NCBI GenBank assembly: GCA_051745635.1 | Contig: JBNJEH010000002.1 | Location: 76,149 to 140,148 of the forward strand | DNA: 64,000 nt | Origin: Brumimicrobium sp051745635 | Lineage (GTDB): Bacteria > Bacteroidota > Bacteroidia > Flavobacteriales_D > Crocinitomicaceae | Direction: 5' to 3' | Program-made: the position numbers and the translations under genes | In this document: in pieces, positions 53,490-62,036 of the stretch | Numbering within the stretch: the stretch's first letter is position 1 | Layout: each line of letters opens with the position of its first letter | The notes under the pieces: model-generated | The model's database searches: none | The model's input: the letters and a program-made list of their open reading frames with translations, nothing else | Told to the model about the DNA's origin: nothing

Positions 53490-54371
53490 ATGAAAAAGTC
53501 AATATCAAACTTTAAACCATACTTATCTAGTCGCCAAAACCTAATAAAATCTGGTTTGTTGCTATTTTTCACAATTTCAACATTCACATTAAGTGGTCAA
53601 ATGAAACTCAACATCTCTCCGATGCTACTCGGTAAAATGAACTTTTCAAGGTTAGCACCAGAAGACAATTTTTCTACTGAAAAAAGTATGTTTGAGAAGC
53701 AGCAAGTTTATATGCCTTACTCACTCAACTATTCCTCCCGGATCGTTACAAGACCAACTGTCAATTTTGGTATAGCAGTAGATTTAACCTCAGAAAATGA
53801 TTTAAATAAGTTTCAGTTATCATGGAATACTGATAAAGTAAGTTATGAAGTTGAGTCAAGCTTCAGGCACCATTACTCTGAAGTGCACGATGGTTTCTAC
53901 GGAATGTTACGTCGTCAATATGACCGAATTACGTTATCTTATGCCAGAAAGATCACAAAATCCCCTTCATTTATAGTCACACGTTTAACCGCTGGATTAG
54001 GGATGTCAATTAACTTTAATTCATACGATCATATCGATGTTAGAACACCATTAATGACACATGTTGATCAAAATACGATTTTAAAAGAAACCTATGTCCA
54101 ACCGTTTGCTGAACGTAAATTTAATGGGTGTCTTTTGTTAGGCTTAGAGAGTGATCTATACTTTTTTAAGAAGTATTTCTTTTCTGTTCATCTGCTTTTT
54201 AATCAAGGATTGAAGAATATCAGTAGAGTAGATTACGTTCAAGTTTATGAAAAAGCAAACATGGATGATGAGTACAGCGTTAGTTTGGTTTCAAAAGGTT
54301 CAGGTTTTTATATTGGAATTTCAAGAAGCTTTCAACTATTTCCATGGAGACCGAATAAAAAGTCACGATAA
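53490..54371 (+). CDS. Secreted beta-barrel-like protein, island family A (second copy)
   Basis: A 293-residue protein with an extended, basic signal region (hydrophobic core LLLFFTISTFTL, cleavage near SGQ) and a beta-rich body. The C-terminal half aligns with the gene at 50792: FFSVHLLFNQGLKNISR and SKGSGFYIGISRSFQLFPW. Sequence outside these strands is diverged, so duplication was not recent. No known domain was recognised. It is the last gene of the island, about 180 bp before uvrC. Confidence 0.75.
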   Translation: MKKSISNFKPYLSSRQNLIKSGLLLFFTISTFTLSGQMKLNISPMLLGKMNFSRLAPEDNFSTEKSMFEKQQVYMPYSLNYSSRIVTRPTVNFGIAVDLTSENDLNKFQLSWNTDKVSYEVESSFRHHYSEVHDGFYGMLRRQYDRITLSYARKITKSPSFIVTRLTAGLGMSINFNSYDHIDVRTPLMTHVDQNTILKETYVQPFAERKFNGCLLLGLESDLYFFKKYFFSVHLLFNQGLKNISRVDYVQVYEKANMDDEYSVSLVSKGSGFYIGISRSFQLFPWRPNKKSR

Positions 54372-54537
54372 TTACATTGAAACGCGAAAAAGAAGACGTA
54401 TCAATTCAGCTAATGCTATCCACCACCGTTCTCTTTAGCCACATGCTACTCAAAAGCGCCAGATGTGCTTTGTCGAGATACGCCGCAAAACAAATACCTT
54501 TGAAGTTATACCAATTTATTTCCAGCTGACTTTTTAG

Positions 54538-54545
54538 TATCTTTG
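54538..54545 (+). promoter_or_regulatory. -7 box of uvrC, nearly leaderless
   Basis: TATCTTTG matches the -7 consensus and ends 5 bp before the uvrC ATG at 54551. The mRNA would begin almost at the start codon. No clear -33 TTG is at 17-23 nt. Confidence 0.5.
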
Positions 54546-54550
54546 TTTTA

Positions 54551-56365
54551 ATGGCTGAGCAACGCAATAAAATCAAAGCAAAAATCAAAACGCTGCCCGA
54601 TAAACCGGGAATTTATCAATACTTTGATGAAACGGGAAAGATCATTTACGTCGGCAAAGCCAAGAACCTCAAAAAGCGGGTCAGCTCGTACTTTACCAAA
54701 AATCACGACACGGCCAAAACGCGTATCCTTGTTCGTCGCATTCACGACATTCATTACATCGTCGTTGATACTGAGACAGACGCCCTGTTACTGGAAAACA
54801 ACCTCATCAAAAAATACCGTCCCCGCTATAACATTCAACTTAAAGACGACAAAACTTACCCGTGGATATGTATTAAAAATGAACGATTTCCGCGCGTTTT
54901 TACCACGCGAAGAGTGATCAAAGATGGCTCAAAGTACTACGGCCCCTATCCTTCTGTCAAAATCGTCAACACACTGCTGACACTCATGCGGGAATTGTAT
55001 CCGCTGCGCACGTGTCACTACGATTTAAGCGAAGAAAATATACGCAAAGGCAAATACAAAGAATGTCTCGAATATCATATCGGCAATTGCAAAGCCCCAT
55101 GTATCGGTAAAGAGAAGGAACCTGACTATCAGGAGTACATCGATCAGATTGAACACATCGTCAAGGGAAATATCGCTTCCGTCATCCGCATGCTGAAAGA
55201 AAAAATGAGCGCTGCGGCAGAAAAGTTCGAATTTGAAGAAGCGGAAAACCTCAAACAAAAGATCAAATCGCTGGAAAAATACCGGGCCAAATCGACGGTT
55301 GTGTCGCCGACAATTCACCAGGTTGACGTGCTCACACTCGACAAAGGGGATAAAAACGCTTTTGTCAATTATTTAGTGATTAACAACGGCGCTATCATCC
55401 ATGGACATACGGTAGAAGTCAAAAAGAAACTCGACGAACCCGATGAAGAAATCCTCACTTTTGTGCTATTGAACATGCGCGATAAGTTCAACAGTCAATC
55501 CAGGGAAATTCTCGTTGAAAATGCAGCTAAGTTTGATGTGAAAGGGCTCGATTTCTTTACTCCACAGCGAGGCGATAAAAAACATCTGCTCGACCTCTCG
55601 GCGCGGAATGCAAAATTCTACCGCATGGAGCGACAAAAGCAAGAACACGCCAAAAACCCAGAGGTCAGGACTGAACGATTACTCCAAAAGATCCAGAAGG
55701 ATTTCCGGTTAAAAGAACTTCCTGTACACATGGAGTGTTTCGATAACTCGAATATTCAGGGTACAAATCCCGTCTCAGCCTGCGTCGTTTTTAAGAATGG
55801 TCGTCCGAGTAAAAAGGATTATCGCCACTTCAACATTCGCACGGTGGAAGGACCCGACGATTTTGAATCGATGCGCGAAGCCATTTATCGCCGCTACAAA
55901 CGCATGCTTGAGGAAGAACAATCATTGCCTCAGCTGCTCATTGTCGACGGTGGAAAAGGACAACTCAGTGCCGGAGTAGAAGCACTGGAACGACTCGAAC
56001 TTCGCGGCAAATTACCAATTGTTGGGATTGCCAAACGGCTGGAAGAAATATTTTTCCCGGGAGACAATGTTCCGCTCTACCTCGACAAAAAAAGTGAAAG
56101 TTTAAAAGTGATCCAGTACATGCGCAATGAAGCCCATCGCTTTGGCATTGAACACCACCGCAATCGCAGAAGCAAAGCTGCCCTTGGCTCAGAGCTGTTG
56201 GAAATTGAAGGAATCGGCGAAAAAACACAGGAAACACTATTGAGGCATTTCAAGACGATTTCAAAGATCAAAGCCGCTTCAGAAAAAGAACTCGTTGAAG
56301 TCGTTGGATTAGCGAAGGCAAAAATTTTACAACAACATTTTCGTTCCGCTTCAAAAACGCATTGA
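54551..56365 (+). CDS. uvrC: Excinuclease ABC subunit C
   Basis: UvrC makes both incisions beside a lesion in nucleotide excision repair. The 604-residue protein has the GIY-YIG nuclease near residues 15-95 (PGIYQYFDETGKIIYVGKAK) and a UVR motif near 210-245 (KFEFEEAENLKQKIKSLEKY). The RNase H-like C-terminal nuclease follows, with ECFDNSNIQGTNPVSACVVF and LLIVDGGKGQLSAG, then a helix-hairpin-helix end (LLEIEGIGEKTQETLL). Length is standard. uvrA is at 35-38 kb in the same window. It marks the return of core genome after the island. Confidence 0.97.
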   Translation: MAEQRNKIKAKIKTLPDKPGIYQYFDETGKIIYVGKAKNLKKRVSSYFTKNHDTAKTRILVRRIHDIHYIVVDTETDALLLENNLIKKYRPRYNIQLKDDKTYPWICIKNERFPRVFTTRRVIKDGSKYYGPYPSVKIVNTLLTLMRELYPLRTCHYDLSEENIRKGKYKECLEYHIGNCKAPCIGKEKEPDYQEYIDQIEHIVKGNIASVIRMLKEKMSAAAEKFEFEEAENLKQKIKSLEKYRAKSTVVSPTIHQVDVLTLDKGDKNAFVNYLVINNGAIIHGHTVEVKKKLDEPDEEILTFVLLNMRDKFNSQSREILVENAAKFDVKGLDFFTPQRGDKKHLLDLSARNAKFYRMERQKQEHAKNPEVRTERLLQKIQKDFRLKELPVHMECFDNSNIQGTNPVSACVVFKNGRPSKKDYRHFNIRTVEGPDDFESMREAIYRRYKRMLEEEQSLPQLLIVDGGKGQLSAGVEALERLELRGKLPIVGIAKRLEEIFFPGDNVPLYLDKKSESLKVIQYMRNEAHRFGIEHHRNRRSKAALGSELLEIEGIGEKTQETLLRHFKTISKIKAASEKELVEVVGLAKAKILQQHFRSASKTH

Positions 56366-56505
56366 TAGTTGAAAAAAATCGACAGCGATTGTTCCGTTTC
56401 AGCACGCCGGAAGAATTTGTGATTTCGCGGTTCACGTTAAACTGATTTATGAAATATCACTCGCTTTCCAAACATCCTAACCATACATTCGTTATATTTA
56501 AACCG

Positions 56506-56922
56506 ATGATATTCGAAAAATGCCATACCAAAACTGTACTCATGAGTTTTTTACTCCTTTCTCTGGTTTATGTGACTCGTGCGCAAAGCGGGGAGGAAAA
56601 GTTGGCTACCGTTCGTTTTGAATTTATTTGTGATCACGCTCAAACGACAATTGTTGCCGACCAGGGCATCATGATCTACTTTATGTCCGATGATTTTTCT
56701 GAGCTCTACAAAGCGACGACCTATTGTAATCAAAAGAAAGTAGACATTCACTACGGCTCCTATACCGTCATTATCGAAAGTTCAAAATACTGCACAAATG
56801 TTATTGACGATTTTAAAGTTCAAAAAGGTGAATTAAAACTCTCGGCTGATTTGCTAAAAGAGGATGACCCCGACTGTTCTGATGAACAGAACTTTGTACC
56901 GCATCCATCGAAATTTGAATAA
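56506..56922 (+). CDS. Small secreted protein of unknown function
   Basis: A 138-residue protein starting at the ATG at 56506 (MIFEKCHTKTV) with a signal peptide (core LMSFLLLSLVYVTRAQ). The frame extends to an ATG at 56449, but its N-terminal stretch is not signal-like. The mature part contains four cysteines (FICDHA, TYCNQ, KYCTN, PDCSD) and a beta-rich pattern (KVDIHYGSYTVIIES). No family recognised. It stands alone between uvrC and the convergent esterase. The A-rich region before the start contains a near-consensus TATATTTA. Confidence 0.6.
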   Translation: MIFEKCHTKTVLMSFLLLSLVYVTRAQSGEEKLATVRFEFICDHAQTTIVADQGIMIYFMSDDFSELYKATTYCNQKKVDIHYGSYTVIIESSKYCTNVIDDFKVQKGELKLSADLLKEDDPDCSDEQNFVPHPSKFE

Positions 56923-56960
56923 CGGACACCTCATAAATCTTTCGTAATCGCAAGAAATCG

Positions 56961-57869
56961 TCATAGTTCATACTGCAAGAAAAAATTCATCAACTCCCGA
57001 CTTGCATCGATCTCAGAAGACTCTTTCCCCACAGTATTTTCACCCAGCGCAGCATCTCCTGACGGCCAGGTATGACCAGCTCCAATATTTTTAAAAAGTA
57101 CGCATTTAGCGCTCTCTTCGCAGTCCGAATACACCCATTTTTCTGTGTTGACGCCATCGTCATTTACCTGTGGCAACTGCTGTACATTCAGCGTGTCACA
57201 ATTATTATTAGCAGCATAGTATTCCAGTAGTGCCTCAAACCCCATACTTTCCGTTCCGCTATCGGCAACTTCACCGCCTTCATAAGGAACAAGGGGATCC
57301 TCTGTTCCGGCGATGAGCATTACGGGAACAGCATTATCCAGTGCTTGATTATAATTCGTTCCGAGCGATCCCGTTACAGACCCAAAAGCGGCGATACGAT
57401 TGTCCAGTTCGTGTGCCAATCGCATCGACATGAATCCACCATTTGACATTCCGCATGCATAAATGCGCGAATCGTCTACGGCATAATCACCGATAATTAA
57501 ATTGATGAGTGCATTGATAAAACCCACATCATCAATATTGTCATCAGCAGCAGGACCTTCCCCCCTTCCATCATTCCAGGATTTCTTATAGCCATCCGGG
57601 TAGACCATGATGACATTATTCTCATCCGCAACGGGATTGAACAAACTCGATTTTTCCATTTGTTTACCGCGTCCCAATCTCCCGTGCAGTGCAATAACTA
57701 CTGGGTGTAATTCATTTTCATCATAGTTCTCGGGAAAATAAATCCTGAACTTCCTTTTTTCGTCGTCAAAAGTAAAAGTGTCTTTCCGCGTTTGACCTTC
57801 TCCCTTAAATTCGCGATTACAGCTATATCCAAACAGGAGCAGCAGAAGAATAATTAATGTGAGTCGCAT
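56961..57869 (-). CDS. Lipoprotein esterase, polyhydroxybutyrate depolymerase/LpqC-like
   Basis: A 302-residue alpha/beta hydrolase lipoprotein with a lipobox (LLFGYSC). The catalytic triad is visible: the nucleophile serine in YACGMSNGGFMSMRL, the aspartate in IAGTEDPLVPYEGG and the histidine in IGAGHTWPSG. HPVVIALHGRLGRG marks the oxyanion region. Such enzymes cleave short polyesters or feruloyl/acetyl ester links on sugars (CE1-like). The substrate is not evident. I start at the ATG at 57869, since the frame from 58145 would run over the divergent dehydrogenase start and promoter. Confidence 0.85.
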   Translation of the reverse strand: MRLTLIILLLLLFGYSCNREFKGEGQTRKDTFTFDDEKRKFRIYFPENYDENELHPVVIALHGRLGRGKQMEKSSLFNPVADENNVIMVYPDGYKKSWNDGRGEGPAADDNIDDVGFINALINLIIGDYAVDDSRIYACGMSNGGFMSMRLAHELDNRIAAFGSVTGSLGTNYNQALDNAVPVMLIAGTEDPLVPYEGGEVADSGTESMGFEALLEYYAANNNCDTLNVQQLPQVNDDGVNTEKWVYSDCEESAKCVLFKNIGAGHTWPSGDAALGENTVGKESSEIDASRELMNFFLQYEL

Positions 57870-57890
57870 TTTAAACCACTTATTTTTAGT

Positions 57891-57898
57891 CAAATATA
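57891..57898 (-). promoter_or_regulatory. -7 box of the esterase gene
   Basis: On the minus strand TATATTTG matches TAnnTTTG, 21 bp before the ATG at 57869. This supports the shorter start. Confidence 0.5.
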
Positions 57899-57992
57899 CA
57901 ATAAGAATATTAAAAAATGAATATTGTACATCTTTAGCATGGAGAATAATTGCCGAAAGTGATACACTGCGTCTAATATCAGAATTCTCTTT

Positions 57993-58000
57993 ATCTTTGA
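57993..58000 (+). promoter_or_regulatory. -7 box of the 2-hydroxyacid dehydrogenase gene
   Basis: TATCTTTG matches the consensus, 23 bp before the ATG at 58024. Together with the esterase box it shows a divergent promoter pair in about 150 bp. Confidence 0.5.
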
Positions 58001-58023
58001 ATCCAACATCAAAATGATTCTCC

Positions 58024-58974
58024 ATGCGCGTTTTATTTATCGATACCGTCCACCCGATTCTTGAAGAACGACTGACAAAAAAAGGATGCATTTGTATCGA
58101 TGGAACGGCATGGAGCCGCGAAAAATGCCTGGAAAAACTGGACAAGGTTCAGGGAATAGTTGTGCGATCCCGCTTTCCAATCGACGCCGAATTCCTGAAT
58201 GCAGCCCTCAACTTAAAATTCATAGCGCGCAGTGGTGCCGGACTCGAAAATATTGATCTGGATACGGCTGAAAAAAATGGCGTCACCTGCTTCAATGCCC
58301 CGGAAGGAAATCGAAATGCGGTAGGTGAACACGCTTTGGGAATGCTGCTCTCACTCTTCAATCATCTTTGTCGCGGGAATTCAGAAGTTCGCCAGGGCAT
58401 CTGGAAACGGGAAGAAAACCGTGGAATTGAACTTGACGGAAAGACCGTAGGTATTATTGGATACGGAAACAATGGTCGAGCATTTGCCAAAAAGTTGTAC
58501 GGATTTGATGTAAACGTCCTTGCCTACGATAAATACAAATCGGATTACAGCGATCAGTTTGCCAACGCCGCTTCGATGGATCAAATTTTTCAACGGGCAG
58601 ACATACTTTCTTTCCATATTCCACAAAACGAAGAAACGTTATTCATGGCTGATGAAGCGTTCTTCCAAAGGTTTAAAAAGCCGATATACGTGATCAATCT
58701 CGCACGCGGGAAGATTATCCAAACAAAAGACCTGCTCAAAGGACTACAAGAAAAGAGCATTCTCGGTGCTTGTCTGGATGTACTGGAATACGAAAAAGCA
58801 TCCTTTGAAAAGACGCTGACTGCCGATGAAAATCCAGATTTTAAAGCGCTAATCAACATGGATAACGTCATTTTCTCACCGCACGTAGGTGGCTGGACAC
58901 AAGAGAGTTATTTTAAACTGAGTGATGTGCTGGCGGATAAGGTGCTGGAACGGTTTTTTGAAAGCGAGATATGA
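58024..58974 (+). CDS. D-isomer-specific 2-hydroxyacid dehydrogenase (SerA/phosphoglycerate dehydrogenase-like)
   Basis: A 316-residue NAD-dependent dehydrogenase. The Rossmann motif is VGIIGYGNNGRAF (about residue 140), and the catalytic set is seen as Arg in INLARGKII, Glu in YEKASFEKT and His in FSPHVGGWTQES. The length without a C-terminal ACT domain fits short SerA-like and glycerate or lactate dehydrogenases. It probably acts on 3-phosphoglycerate or a related 2-hydroxyacid. An in-frame ATG at 58015 is also possible. It stands alone, divergent from the esterase. Confidence 0.85.
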   Translation: MRVLFIDTVHPILEERLTKKGCICIDGTAWSREKCLEKLDKVQGIVVRSRFPIDAEFLNAALNLKFIARSGAGLENIDLDTAEKNGVTCFNAPEGNRNAVGEHALGMLLSLFNHLCRGNSEVRQGIWKREENRGIELDGKTVGIIGYGNNGRAFAKKLYGFDVNVLAYDKYKSDYSDQFANAASMDQIFQRADILSFHIPQNEETLFMADEAFFQRFKKPIYVINLARGKIIQTKDLLKGLQEKSILGACLDVLEYEKASFEKTLTADENPDFKALINMDNVIFSPHVGGWTQESYFKLSDVLADKVLERFFESEI

Positions 58975-59209
58975 TACGAACATGTAAAAATAGCTAGATG
59001 ATCTATCAGATGAGATAATTAGTAAAGCCATTTGTTTTGCCAGGACCAACGACAGACCGACATACTTACTTCACAGTAAGATTTGAATTCCCTCGCTAAA
59101 ACATTAAATCGTAGAAAAAAAAACAAAATATACGGTTGATAAATAAAAAATTATCTTAAACTTGAAGGTAGCATTGGGATCGTTCATCTGCTGAATAAAA
59201 CAATTAAAA

Positions 59210-60265
59210 ATGTTTCTTTTATTCGTTTACCTTTTCATCGCATTATTCACTTCAGCGCTTTGCTCGATTATGGAAGCCGTGCTTCTATCGACGCCCGTTT
59301 CTTTTTTAAGAGCAAAAGCAAATAAGGGAGACAAAAGTGCAAAGCTATTTATCGAATTAAAAAGAGACATTGACAGGCCGCTCTCCGCGATTCTTTCCCT
59401 GAACACCGTAGCTCATACCGTCGGGGCTGCAGGCGTTGGTTCTCAGGCGACAATTGTCTTTGGGGACGCCTATTTTGGAATTGTTTCCGCTGTCTTAACG
59501 CTTTTAATTCTAGTTTTTACCGAAATCATTCCGAAAACGATTGGAGCAAATTACAGCCGTGAATTGATGGGGTTCACAGCTCGCATCGTAAAAGGAATGA
59601 TCATCATCACCTATCCGCTCGTTTTCCTTTCGGCTTTATTAACGAAGTTATTAGCAAGAAAACAAAAAAAGCTGAGCACGAGTCGTGAGGAAATTTCAGC
59701 CCTGGCGAGTATTGGAACTGCAGAAGGAATTTTTGGCGAAAAAGAAAATCGCATAATTCAGAACCTCATCCGATTGAAAAGCATTAAAATCTCCGAGATT
59801 ATGACGCCAAGAACTGTTGCTGTTGTCGCGGATGAAGAGATGATGCTAAAAGACTTTATGGACAATGAAGAATTTATGCACTTTTCGAGAATTCCCGTCT
59901 TCAATAATACGCGCGATAACATCACGGGGTTTGTTTTTCGATCTGATGTCTTTGAGCAGTTAGCTCGGGATAAATTTGAATTGAAATTGAAAGACCTGCG
60001 CAATGAAGTTGTTAATTTTTCAGAGGACACGACACTTTTTATAGCCTGGGAAGAATTGATAAAAGGAAGACAGCAAATCTCGATTGTCACCAATGAATAC
60101 GGAGGGATGGACGGCATTGCAACGCTCGAAGATATTATTGAAACGTTACTTGGCTTCGAAATTGTTGATGAAAAAGACAAAGTTGAAGACATGCAGCAAT
60201 ACGCCATGGAGAAATGGAAAAAGAAACAGGCTGAAAAAGCGGCGATGCGAAAAAAGAAATCATAA
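59210..60265 (+). CDS. CNNM/CorC-type membrane protein (DUF21 plus CBS domains)
   Basis: A 351-residue protein. The DUF21 part (about 1-150) has four hydrophobic segments and shows SALCSIMEAVLLSTP and AAGVGSQATIVFGDAYFG. Two CBS domains follow (about 195-310, IMTPRTVAVV, then the VTNEYGGMDGIATLEDIIETLLG block). The tail is Lys-rich and no CorC_HlyC domain is seen. Homologues export or sense magnesium or cobalt; some are called hemolysin-like. Transport is inferred. It converges with lysC. Confidence 0.85.
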   Translation: MFLLFVYLFIALFTSALCSIMEAVLLSTPVSFLRAKANKGDKSAKLFIELKRDIDRPLSAILSLNTVAHTVGAAGVGSQATIVFGDAYFGIVSAVLTLLILVFTEIIPKTIGANYSRELMGFTARIVKGMIIITYPLVFLSALLTKLLARKQKKLSTSREEISALASIGTAEGIFGEKENRIIQNLIRLKSIKISEIMTPRTVAVVADEEMMLKDFMDNEEFMHFSRIPVFNNTRDNITGFVFRSDVFEQLARDKFELKLKDLRNEVVNFSEDTTLFIAWEELIKGRQQISIVTNEYGGMDGIATLEDIIETLLGFEIVDEKDKVEDMQQYAMEKWKKKQAEKAAMRKKKS

Positions 60266-60340
60266 AAGGGATCAACATTACAGATCAGCATTTTAAGCTC
60301 CCGACGGATGCTTTATTTTTTTTGGTACCCGAACCAGTTT

Positions 60341-61615
60341 TTAGATATTCTTCATCACAATTCTTGCCGTATGCCGCGTTTTCTGTTCCATCAGGATTTC
60401 TTTGTCAACAGTAACGCGGTTGATCGTCGCCTGATCAAAGTGACGAATTGTTACCAGTTCCAGTCCTCTGTTGTAGCGCACTACGTAATCGTCGCTGAGT
60501 AAATCCACCAATTTATTGAGGCGCAGATCGTCGATATCCAGACACACGGTGAAACTCACCGCTGAATTTTGCATGATATTGATGTGGCCGCCGGCCAACG
60601 CCAGCTTTCCAAAAATATCGCTCAAATTTTGTTCGACGATAAAAGAAAAATCTTTCGGCGTGATGGACAACAGCACCTGATTCACCTTAAAAATAAAAGA
60701 CGGGATCAAGTGGTCATTCTCCGTCGACTCCTGAATAACTGTACCCGGTGCGGAAGGGTCAACAAACGACTTGACAAATAGCGGAATTCGTTTGTTCTGA
60801 AGCGGTTTAATCGTTTTTGGATGAATCACAGAAGCGCCGTAATACGCCAGTTCAATCGCTTCTTTGAACGATATTCGGTCGAGTTTTACGGTATTATCAA
60901 ACCATTTTGGATCGGCATTCAACATTCCGGGAACATCTTTCCAAATGGTAACACTTTGAGCGTTGGTGCAATAAGCGATGATTCCCGCGGTAAAATCAGA
61001 TCCTTCTCTACCGAGTGTGGTCGTGAAATTTTCTTCAGTATGACCGATAAACCCCTGGGTGATACAGACATTTTTATCTGCATTTGTCGCCCGAAAGGTA
61101 TCGATTAATTCCGTCGTCTTTTCCCAGTTCACCTCAGCAGCGCGATAGTCGTGGTTCGTTCTAATGAAAGTGCGCGCGTCGCCCCAGACGACATCATCTC
61201 GCTTAAGTTGTAAATAGGCCGCAATAATTTGCGTGGATATTACCTCCCCATAAGCGACGATTTGGTCATATTGAAAATCGTAATTGGGAGCCAACTGATC
61301 CTCCTCCATCTGGATTAATTCATCAAAAAGCGCGTGAATATCCTTGAATATCAAATGGTGTTCATCTTCAAAAAGTGCTTTCATGATGTCGATGTGAAAT
61401 GCCCTTCGCTCTTCTACCAATTCGCGAAAAATCCTTTTCTCACCATCGTAGAGAGCGCTGACAATATTCTCCATGGCATTCGTCGTCTTGCCCATCGCAG
61501 AAACGACGACAAACAACTGTTCTTCACTGTGCTGTTGAAGTATGCCCGCGACATTTTTAACCGCCGCGGCGTCTTTAACAGATGCTCCTCCAAATTTGAA
61601 AACTTTCATTCCCAT
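60341..61615 (-). CDS. lysC: Aspartate kinase
   Basis: Aspartokinase phosphorylates aspartate, the first step to Lys, Met and Thr. The 424-residue protein has KVFKFGGASVKDAAAVKNVA at the start, VVVSAMGKTTNAMENIV, and FTTTLGREGSDFTAGI. The regulatory ACT-like region is at about 300-410 (LLSITPKDFSFIVEQNL, KLALAGGHINIMQNSAVSFT). It is a monofunctional enzyme, not fused to homoserine dehydrogenase. ATGs at 61615 and 61609 are both possible. The start region overlaps the long reading of the next plus-strand gene, which must therefore begin later. Confidence 0.93.
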   Translation of the reverse strand: MGMKVFKFGGASVKDAAAVKNVAGILQQHSEEQLFVVVSAMGKTTNAMENIVSALYDGEKRIFRELVEERRAFHIDIMKALFEDEHHLIFKDIHALFDELIQMEEDQLAPNYDFQYDQIVAYGEVISTQIIAAYLQLKRDDVVWGDARTFIRTNHDYRAAEVNWEKTTELIDTFRATNADKNVCITQGFIGHTEENFTTTLGREGSDFTAGIIAYCTNAQSVTIWKDVPGMLNADPKWFDNTVKLDRISFKEAIELAYYGASVIHPKTIKPLQNKRIPLFVKSFVDPSAPGTVIQESTENDHLIPSFIFKVNQVLLSITPKDFSFIVEQNLSDIFGKLALAGGHINIMQNSAVSFTVCLDIDDLRLNKLVDLLSDDYVVRYNRGLELVTIRHFDQATINRVTVDKEILMEQKTRHTARIVMKNI

Positions 61616-61682
61616 AAATTTATACTGCGAAATTAAATTTATTAACTTAGAAAATTTACGAACGTACAGAAACTTACAAGAT

Positions 61683-62036
61683 TTGCTAAATAACGAAATA
61701 ATTCAACGCCTACAAGAAAATGCATTTGCCCGATCGACATTTTCTCAGCTTCAAAAGGACTTTTTTCGTGTGGGCATCGAACTGGCGCTGCCGGATGAAG
61801 TTCTGGAAAACCCCCAAGAATTCCTGGAATACTTGACAAAAGAAGTCGAACTCGTGATGAACGACGCACCGCACTTAATGTCACAATTGCTCTACATTAC
61901 TGATTTACCCGAATCTCAAGTGAATCAGCTATTCGAAGAAGCAGAACAACCGCAACGGTCACTTTCTGAAGCGTTATTAAAAAGAGCTGCTCAAAAAATA
62001 CTGTATCGCGAGAAGTACAAGTTAGGATCGCTATAA
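61683..62036 (+). CDS. Small helical cytoplasmic protein of unknown function
   Basis: A 117-residue acidic helical protein, read from the TTG at 61683 (LLNNEIIQRLQENAF). The frame is open much further upstream (ATG at 61542), but that part lies on the opposite strand of lysC and over its promoter space, so a TTG start is more likely. Recognisable words are FSQLQKDFFRVGIELALPDEV and YLTKEVELVMNDAPHLMSQLLYITDLPE. No domain recognised. It is divergent from lysC, a pairing I believe recurs in Bacteroidota, but I could not verify it. Confidence 0.65.
   Translation: MLNNEIIQRLQENAFARSTFSQLQKDFFRVGIELALPDEVLENPQEFLEYLTKEVELVMNDAPHLMSQLLYITDLPESQVNQLFEEAEQPQRSLSEALLKRAAQKILYREKYKLGSL

Noticed and set aside
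54406..54588. Minus-strand frame of 60 codons between the island and uvrC
   Set aside because: It covers the uvrC promoter and start, and there is no evidence that the frame is translated.
57870..58145. N-terminal extension of the esterase to 394 residues
   Set aside because: It would overlap the divergent dehydrogenase start and both -7 boxes; the lipobox start at 57869 fits better.
60287..60312. Possible terminator between the CNNM gene and lysC (AGCAT with ATGCT and a T-run)
   Set aside because: Only a 5 bp stem with a 16 nt loop; too weak to claim as a terminator despite the T-run.
61542..61682. ATG start of the small plus-strand protein at 61542
   Set aside because: It lies antisense to the lysC N-terminus and over its upstream region; the residues look non-conserved.
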